Assembly: GCF_002234675.1 (NCBI RefSeq)
Contig: NC_019870.2
Span: 1,103,985-1,167,984 of the forward strand
DNA: 64,000 nucleotides
Direction of reading: 5' to 3'
From: Oryzias latipes
Taxonomy: Eukaryota; Chordata; Actinopteri; Beloniformes; Adrianichthyidae
Shown: in pieces, positions 57,901-64,000 of the stretch
Layout of the letters: each line of letters opens with the position of its first letter
Position numbering within the stretch: the stretch's first letter is position 1
Notes under the pieces: generated by a model
Told to the model about the DNA's origin: nothing
Database searches by the model: none
What the model saw: only the letters and a program-made list of their open reading frames with translations
Position numbers and translations under genes: made by a program

Positions 57901-60900
57901 TGTGTCAGGGGGGTGTCAGGGGGGTGTCAGGTATGTGTCATGTGTGTGTCAGGTGGGTGTCAGGGGGGTGTCAGGTGTGTGTCATGTGTGTGTCAGGTGG
58001 GTGTCATGTGTGTGTCAGGTGGGTGACAGGTGGGTGTCATGTGTGTGTCATGTGTGTGTCATGTGTGTGTCAGGTGGGTGACAGGTGGGTGTCAGGTGGG
58101 TGACAGGTGTGTGTCAGGTGTGTGTCATGTGTGTGTCAGGTGTGTGTCAGGTGTGTGTCAGGTGTGTGTCAGGTGTGTGTCATGTGTGTGTGTCAGGTGT
58201 GTGTCAGGTGGGTGTCAGGTGGGTGACAGGTGGGTGTCATATGTGTGTCATGTGTGTGTCAGGTGTGTGTCAGGTGTGTGTCAGGTGTGTGTCAGGTATG
58301 TGTCATGTGTGTGTGTCAGGTGTGTGTCAGGTGTGTGTCATGTGTGTGTGTCAGGTGTGTGTCAGGTGGGTGTCAGGTGTGTGTCAGGGGGGTGTCAGGT
58401 GTGTGTCAGGTGGGTGTCAGGTGTGTGTCAGGGGGGTGTCATGTGTGTGTCATGTGTGTGTCAGGGGGGTGTCATGTGTGTGTCAGGTGTGTGTCAGGTG
58501 GGTGTCAGGGGGGTGTCAGGTGGGTGTCATGTGTGTGTCAGGTAGGTGTCAGGGGGGTGTCATGTTTGTGTCAGGTGTGTGTCAGGTGGGTGTCAGGTGG
58601 GTGTCAGGTGGGTGTCATGTGTGTGTCATGTTTGTGTCATGTGTGTGTCATGTGTGTGTCAGGTGTGTGTCAGGGGGGTGTCAGGTGGGTGTCATGTGTG
58701 TGTCAGGTAGGTGTCAGGGGGGTGTCATGTTTGTGTCAGGTGTGTGTCAGGTGGGTGTCAGGTGGGTGTCAGGTGGGTGTCATGTGTGTGTCATGTTTGT
58801 GTCATGTGTGTGTCATGTGTGTGTCAGGTGTGTGTCAGGTGTGTGTCAGGTGGGTGTCAGGTGGGTGTCAGGTGGGTGACAGGTGTGTGTCAGGTGTGTG
58901 TCAGGTGTGTGTCAGGTGGGTGTCAGGTGTGTGTCAGGTGTGTGTCATGTGTGTGTGTCAGGTGGGTGTCAGGTGGGTGTCAGGTGTGTGTCAGGGGGGT
59001 GTCAGGTGTGTGTCAGGTGGCTGTCAGGTGTGTGTCATGTGTGTGTCATGTGTGTGTCATGTGTGTGTCATGTGTGTGTCAGGTGTGTGTCAGGTGGGTG
59101 TCAGGTGGGTGTCAGGTGCGTGTCAGGTGCGTGTCATGTGTGTGTGTCATGTGTGTGTGTCAGGGGTGTGTCAGGTGTGTGTCAGGTGGGTGTCTTGTGT
59201 GTCAGGGGGTGTCAGGTGTGTGTCAGGTGTGTGTCATGTTTGTGTCAGGTGTGTGTTAGGTGGGTGTCAGGTGGGTGACAGGTGGGTGTCGTGTGTGTCA
59301 TGTGTGTGTCATGTGTGTGTCAGGTGGGTGTCAGGTGGGTGACAGGTGTGTGTCAGGTGTGTGTCAGGTGTGTGTCAGGTGGGTGTCAGGTGTGTGTCAG
59401 GTGTGTGTCAAGTGTGTGTCATGTGTGTGTGTCAGGTGTGTGTGTCAGGTGGGTGTCATGTGTGTGTCAGGTGGGTGTCAGGGGGGTGTCAGGTGTGTGT
59501 CAGGTGGGTGTCAGATGTGTGTCAGGTGTGTGTCATGTGTGTGTCATGTGTGTGTCATGTGTGTGTCATGTGTGTGTCAGGTGTGTGTCAGGTGGGTGTC
59601 AGATGTGTGTCAGGTGTGTGTCATGTGTGTGTCAGGTGGGTGTCAGATGTGTGTCAGGTGGGTGTCAGGTTTGTGTGTCAGGTGGGTGTCGGGTGTCAGG
59701 GCTCCAGACTAACTTTTTTCACTAGGAGCACTGTGGCCCCTAAATGAAAATTTTAGGGGCACAACCTGAAAATTTAGGGGCGCATAACGTAAATCAACAT
59801 GCAAACCAGATCTTCTAATTTCCACTGTATTATAAATACACTAAATAAAATAAATAAAGTAAATAAATACTTTAATTATAGATGCAAAAATTACAATCTG
59901 CTTTTTCAAATTCAGTGTCAGATTTTATTCTGCACTTTTGAAGATGCAACAAGAAGGTAAACTGACAGCACCATCGCTGTCATGACAGAAAAAATAATAA
60001 AAAAATTACCATAAATTTAGAATAAAAAAAGTTTTTAGTAACAAGTGATTACCATAATAACCTTTCGGTCATTTCACAGTTAAGAACAATACTTAAATGT
60101 ATGTAAACATTAGGGGATGGAAATTCATGTTGGCGACACCAAATACGTGCAGCCAAGATGCACAATAATTTGAGATCACCCAGATGGACGTAACGCTGCA
60201 CAGATCACCTGGTGTGAGACATATTTTTGTTTTTGCTCTAACATCAGCTGTCAATCAAAACCAAAATATCACCAGAAAGGGGCGGAAGCAAGACCCCAAC
60301 CTGACCAAACACAGCTGGAAATTTAGTACTGAACTGACTGAAAGCTGCCCTACAGACTACAAAACAATGCATTATGGGACATGCGTCCTGATGGGTTTTT
60401 GTAGTTCACAGATCAATTAAAATAATTTAAAATACCAACTGATTTAAAAAAGGCTACATACATCACAAAACATTGAAATAATTATAAAAGATGTAATATC
60501 ACAGATCATACTTAGGGGGAGAGGCATAATTATTAAATTGAATGTTAAGGACAACTCCAACTTCCTGTTGCAGCTTCGCCTTCATGCCCCCCCCCCCCCC
60601 GGGCGCTGGTTCATCTCAAACACGTCTATCGTTGCATATTCCACACGTGTTTTAAGTGCGTCTAAGACTAAATCGTGTTGTCGCTCACACGTGTTTATGT
60701 TCGAGCCCCGTTAGCTGTCACTCATGTAGGTGTGGGACATTTATGCTCCTCAGCTGACCATCTCCCGCGGGAGCGGTGTGCTGTCGTTACAGCCGTGCAT
60801 GAGAGCCGTGGTTTGCTTCGCGAGTTTGAGACCCCTGCTGTACACTCTGGCACTGGTACACTAGCCGCAGGTCGAAAGAACGAATCAATAGTTCGCTCGC

Positions 60901-63809
60901 TCATAGCTCAGACGCACATATCAGGTTGTGATGATTTGTCTCCGTTTCCTTCCCACAGACGTTAACGCGCACTCGATTATCTCTAGGCCCCGCCCCTCCA
61001 CATATTTTAGCCACTTGCAGTGACTTTCCCTATTCTGTGCGACTGGATGTAAAATTCAGTCGCACAGTCTCAAATTTTGGTCGCAAAATGCGAGCAAATG
61101 GTCGCAGTCTGGAGCCCTGGGTGTGTGTCGGGTGTGTGTCAGGTGTGTGTCATGTGTGCGTCAGGTGTGCGTCATGTGTGTGTCCGGTGTGTGTCAGGTG
61201 TGTGTCAGGTGGGTGTCATGTGTGTGTCATGTGGGTGTCAGGTGTGTGTCATGTGTGTGTCATGTGTGTGTCAGGTGGGTGTCAGGTGGGTGTCATGTGC
61301 GTGTCAGGTGGGTGTCAGGTGGGTGTCAGGTGGGTGTCAGGTGGGTGTCATGTGCGTGTCAGGTGTGTGTCAGGTGTGTGTCAGGTGTGTGTCAGGTGTG
61401 TGTCATGTGTGTGTGTCATGTGTGTGTCAGGGGGGTGTCAGGTGTGTGTCAGGTGTGTGTCAGGTGGGTGTCATGTGTGTGTGTCAGGGGGGTGTCAGGT
61501 GGGTGTCAGGTGTGTGTCAGGTGGGTGTCATGTGTGTGTCATGTGTGTGTCATGTGGGTGTCAGGTGTGTGTCATGTGTGTGTCATGTGTGTGTCAGGTG
61601 GGTGTCATGTGCGTGTCAGGTGGGTGTCAGGTGGGTGTCATGTGCGTGTCAGGTGCGTGTCAGGTGTGTGTCAGGTGTGTGTCAGGTGTGTGTCATGTGT
61701 GTGTGTCAGGTGTGTGTCAGGTGTGTGTCAGGGGGGTGTCAGGGGGGTGTCAGGTATGTGTCATGTGTGTGTCAGGTGGGTGTCAGGGGGGTGTCAGGTG
61801 TGTGTCATGTGTGTGTCAGGTGGGTGTCATGTGTGTGTCAGGTGGGTGACAGGTGGGTGTCATGTGTGTGTCATGTGTGTGTCATGTGTGTGTCAGGTGG
61901 GTGACAGGTGGGTGTCAGGTGGGTGACAGGTGTGTGTCAGGTGTGTGTCATGTGTGTGTCAGGTGTGTGTCAGGTGTGTGTCAGGTGTGTGTCAGGTGTG
62001 TGTCATGTGTGTGTGTCAGGTGTGTGTCAGGTGGGTGTCAGGTGGGTGACAGGTGGGTGTCATATGTGTGTCATGTGTGTGTCAGGTGTGTGTCAGGTGT
62101 GTGTCAGGTGTGTGTCAGGTATGTGTCATGTGTGTGTGTCAGGTGTGTGTCAGGTGTGTGTCATGTGTGTGTGTCAGGTGTGTGTCAGGTGGGTGTCAGG
62201 TGTGTGTCAGGGGGGTGTCAGGTGTGTGTCAGGTGGGTGTCAGGTGTGTGTCAGGTGTGTGTCAGGTGGGTGTCAGGTGGGTGTCAGGTGGCTGTCAGGT
62301 GTGTGTCATGTGTGTGTCAGGTGTGTCTCAGGTGTGTGTCAGGTGTGTGTCATGTGTGTGTCATGTGTGTGTCAGGTGTGTGTCAGGTGGGTGTCAGGTG
62401 TGTGTGTCAGGTGTGCGTCATGTGTGCGTCATGTGTGCGTCAGGTGGGTGTCAGGTGGGTGTCAGGTGGGTGTCAGGTGGCTGTCAGGTGTGTGTCATGT
62501 GTGTGTCAGGTGTGTGTCAGGTGTGTGTCAGGTGTGTGTCAGGTGTGTGTCATGTGTGTGTCAGGTGGGTGTCAGGTGTGTGTCAGGTGTGTGTCAGGTG
62601 TGTGTCATGTGTGTGTCAGGTGGGTGTCAGGTGGGTGTCAGGTGGGTGTGTCAGGTGTGCAGGGCATCATGGAAAACATGGAGGACATTGTTCCCCGAGC
62701 ACCAGGGTTGGGAAGCACTGGTTTAGCGGCAGCTGTAAAACAAAAAGAGCAGAAACAAAACCAAACAGAGAACTTCTGTTCTGGGTTGAGGTGGTCCCGA
62801 TCCGAGGACCCCCAACGGTTCTGACAGAACCACCGTCACAGGGTTTGAGGTCCGACTCCAAAAGGACTGAATCAGCTGGATTTCCGGTTTAACATGATTC
62901 AAAGAAATGAAGGCTTATTTGTTTAAACTCATTTTTTTTAACCGCGAAAACAGGCCGTGACATAAAAGATTTAAGCTAAACTAAAATAGAACTTTCAGGG
63001 ATAGATTAGGATTTTAGGATCCACCCGTCAGGAGAGCTAAAAAGCTGAGACGCTTCTAAATCATCAAACTGAAAAAAAAGAATGTTGCAAGGAGGGGGGC
63101 CCTTGAACGGAGCCCTGGGGGACTCCAGACTAAAGGGAGAGCTGGAGCACCTCAGACTTGTAACCCCCCCCCCCCCTCTTTCTCTTTCTGTAACCCCTTT
63201 CCTTCTTCATCACACCGTTAGAGTTCTGTCTTAACCGTGAAAACCTGCTGAGATCGATCAGATTGAACCCAAAAACAGGAATCTTAAAATGCTGGAAAAA
63301 GATTCATACCAAATCCTGAGTCGGAACCATCAACTGAACCTTAAAGCAACGGAAAAACCACACATTTTGATAAATGACGGACATTGGACCACAACGATCC
63401 TGGTCTGTTTTTGTCAACTTCTCCAAGTTTAGATTTCAAGTTTCAAATAGAAGAGCTGATTTTATTTTTAGTGAGTAATGTCTTACAGAGACAGCAGCTT
63501 TCACCACATTTAACTGGAAACAGCTGAGTCTGGACTGTCAGAGATCCACCAGGAGTCTTCTGGCTGCAGACCTGAAAGCAGAAGATTAAAGGATCTGCGG
63601 TTCTGCAGGCCCACATCCACAAACTGCTTTTATTTGTTCCAGTTCAGACTAGGCTCAGCTCTCCTGGAGGCGGAGCTCCGGCCAGCGGAGGCGCTGAGGC
63701 AGCTGCTGCTCCACAGCCTGCAGCGAGGAGACAGCCTCCAGAACCAGAACCAGAAGCTGCAGGAGGACAACCAGCGGCTGAAGCAGGAGCAGCAACGCAT
63801 CTGTGCAGA
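48934..63809 (+). CDS. xrcc4: DNA repair protein XRCC4, N-terminal part (gene continues beyond window)
   Basis: Coding exons seen are 48934-49075 (142 nt), 49184-49368 (185 nt) and 63643-63809 (167 nt), with GT-AG junctions and consistent phases (1, 0, 2). They encode 164 residues plus two bases. The head domain begins MNTAVREIHISSKPGSSYFL and includes VDWEGRSLASGFRVLLTDGQ, then EEAEELEM-type sequence, REKYVQDLERALTG and PYSFSLS, matching vertebrate XRCC4 order. The third exon starts FRLGSALLEAEL and runs into a Gln/Leu-rich helix (LQNQNQKLQEDNQRLKQEQQ), the start of the dimerisation coiled coil. XRCC4 is the nuclear scaffold of DNA ligase IV in non-homologous end joining, and its head contacts XLF. 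The ligase-binding coil and the tail lie outside. The 14.3-kb intron between the second and third coding exons holds the giant minisatellite. Confidence 0.93.
49369..50953. other. xrcc4 intron, left unique part
   Basis: Single-copy-looking intron with no recognised element, running up to the minisatellite. Confidence 0.4.
50954..55874. repeat. 11-bp minisatellite, first block (about 447 units)
   Basis: Head-to-tail units of consensus TGTCAGGTGTG, with frequent variants TGTCATGTGTG, TGTCAGGTGGG, TGTCAGGGGGG and TGTCAGGTGCG, and occasional 13-bp units with an extra GT. All units point the same way. It is strongly G/T-biased on the plus (xrcc4 sense) strand. Because 11 is not a multiple of 3, each plus frame cycles through the same 33-nt period, giving long overlapping ORFs with an 11-residue Cys/Val-rich repeat. 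These are not genes. Confidence 0.97.
54608..58430. repeat. 3,822-bp higher-order block, copy 1
   Basis: This segment, made of minisatellite, hAT-like element and minisatellite, is followed directly by a nearly identical second copy at 58431-62253. Variant units occur in the same order in both copies. Left identity begins near the TGTCAGGGGGG unit at 54607 (58429 in copy 2). Right identity ends near 58432 versus 62255. Confidence 0.92.
55875..57296. mobile_element. hAT-like non-autonomous transposon inside the minisatellite, copy 1
   Basis: The 1,422-bp insert has perfect 14-bp terminal inverted repeats: CAGGGCTCCAGACT (55875-55888) and AGTCTGGAGCCCTG (57283-57296). The CAGGG start is typical of hAT. 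The flanks are minisatellite, so the expected 8-bp duplication cannot be read cleanly (TCGGGTGT versus GGTGTGTG). No transposase motif is visible, so it is probably mobilised in trans. It contains a C-run near 56765 and ORFs of 78 and 96 codons without known domains. Confidence 0.8.
57297..59696. repeat. 11-bp minisatellite, second block (about 218 units)
   Basis: Continuation of the same array between the two hAT-like copies. It contains the joint of the 3.82-kb tandem duplication near 58430. Confidence 0.96.
58431..62253. repeat. 3,822-bp higher-order block, copy 2
   Basis: Direct tandem copy of 54608-58430. The only difference I noticed is one extra C in the C-run of the hAT-like element (near 60590), which shifts the offset from 3,822 to 3,823. 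Confidence 0.92.
59697..61119. mobile_element. hAT-like non-autonomous transposon, copy 2
   Basis: A 1,423-bp copy of 55875-57296 with the same 14-bp inverted repeats and the same flanking units. It arose by segmental tandem duplication, not by a second transposition, because the flanking minisatellite is duplicated with it. Confidence 0.85.
61120..62658. repeat. 11-bp minisatellite, third block (about 140 units)
   Basis: The last part of the array. The final 400 bp (62256-62658) lies outside the 3.82-kb duplication. The array stops at TGGGTGTGTCAGGTGTGCAG. Confidence 0.96.
62659..62720. mobile_element. hAT-like terminal fragment at the array's 3' edge
   Basis: CCCCGAGCACCAGGGTTGGG followed by AAGCACTG (ending 62720) resembles the terminus of hAT elements (inverse of CAGTGCTTCCCAACC). 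No partner end was found before 50954, so only one side of an old element is identified. Confidence 0.45.
62721..63642. other. xrcc4 intron, right unique part
   Basis: Intron sequence with a C-run near 63165 and no recognised gene or element. It ends with a TTTATTTGTTCCAG acceptor before the exon at 63643. Confidence 0.45.
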
Positions 63810-63814
63810 GTAAA

Positions 63815-63866
63815 CAAGCACAACACACACACATGCACACACAGGCATATGCACACATGCACAGGT
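63815..63866. repeat. (CA)n-rich microsatellite with ATGCA variants
   Basis: Imperfect CACACA / CATGCACA repeats just inside the intron after the last xrcc4 exon seen here. Confidence 0.75.
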
Positions 63867-64000
63867 AGTGATAGATAAGATGAAGATGCATTATTGGTCT
63901 CAGCTTGGGAAATGGGGTTTTTGCAGCGTCAACGTTAGGCTCAAAGATACAAACACACAACCAATGGGTGACAATAAAAAACCAGAACAATCAATCAGAA

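Noticed and set aside
50954-62658. CRISPR array
   Set aside because: The repeats are 11 bp, contiguous and without unique spacers, in a vertebrate intron. The 101-bp repeats at 32033-32530 likewise have no repeat-spacer structure.
50950-62892. Many overlapping plus-strand ORFs of 80-582 codons with Cys/Val-rich repeats
   Set aside because: They are translations of the 11-bp intronic minisatellite, open in all three frames by its composition and lying inside an xrcc4 intron. There is no promoter, signal or domain support.

Overview
The window reads as nuclear DNA of a ray-finned (teleost) fish. It has intron-split vertebrate genes with GT-AG junctions, CpG-poor AT-leaning spacers, fish-type retroelements (RTE with a CFDP2-like endonuclease, L1/Tx1-type, Rex1/L2-type), PIF-Harbinger and hAT DNA transposons, MITEs and abundant simple repeats. 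I see no bacterial genes, CRISPR arrays, rRNA or tRNA.

Four host genes can be supported. (1) An intronless alpha-2 adrenergic receptor, closest to alpha-2B (minus strand, 13048-14433). (2) A nine-exon astacin metalloprotease (minus, 28117-30936), reconstructed in frame as 273 codons, with all zinc-site and disulfide residues. From memory, ADRA2B and ASTL are neighbours in human, so this pair looks like conserved microsynteny. (3) zcchc9 (plus, coding exons 39312-40920), a complete protein with four zinc knuckles. (4) The 5' part of xrcc4 (plus): likely non-coding exon 1 ending near 48091, coding exons 48934-49075 and 49184-49368, and a further exon at 63643-63809. The gene runs off the right edge.

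Layout: 0.5-3.7 kb holds a near-complete RTE retrotransposon with a 17-bp target-site duplication. 3.7-9.4 kb holds simple repeats and unrecognised DNA. 9.4-11.5 kb is a nest of LINE fragments. 13.0-14.4 kb is the receptor. 14.9-15.6 kb is a LINE RT fragment split by a MITE. 16.5-26.5 kb contains two copies of a 1-kb exon-like unit, one split by a degenerate L1-type element, with a damaged Harbinger transposon between them. 28.1-30.9 kb is the astacin gene. 31.9-37.6 kb is a 5.7-kb hierarchical repeat with inverted ends. 37.8-41.3 kb is zcchc9. 41.9-47.7 kb holds a MITE with a central palindrome, a 36-bp RTE insertion and other debris. 47.8-63.8 kb is xrcc4.

The most striking structure is inside the xrcc4 intron between 49368 and 63643. 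An 11-bp, G/T-rich minisatellite (about 800 units, 8.9 kb net) is interrupted twice by the same 1.42-kb hAT-like element. The second interruption arose by a 3,822-bp tandem duplication. Most units carry CAG|GTGTGT or CAG|GTGGGT on the sense strand, so the intron holds hundreds of 5'-splice-site look-alikes.
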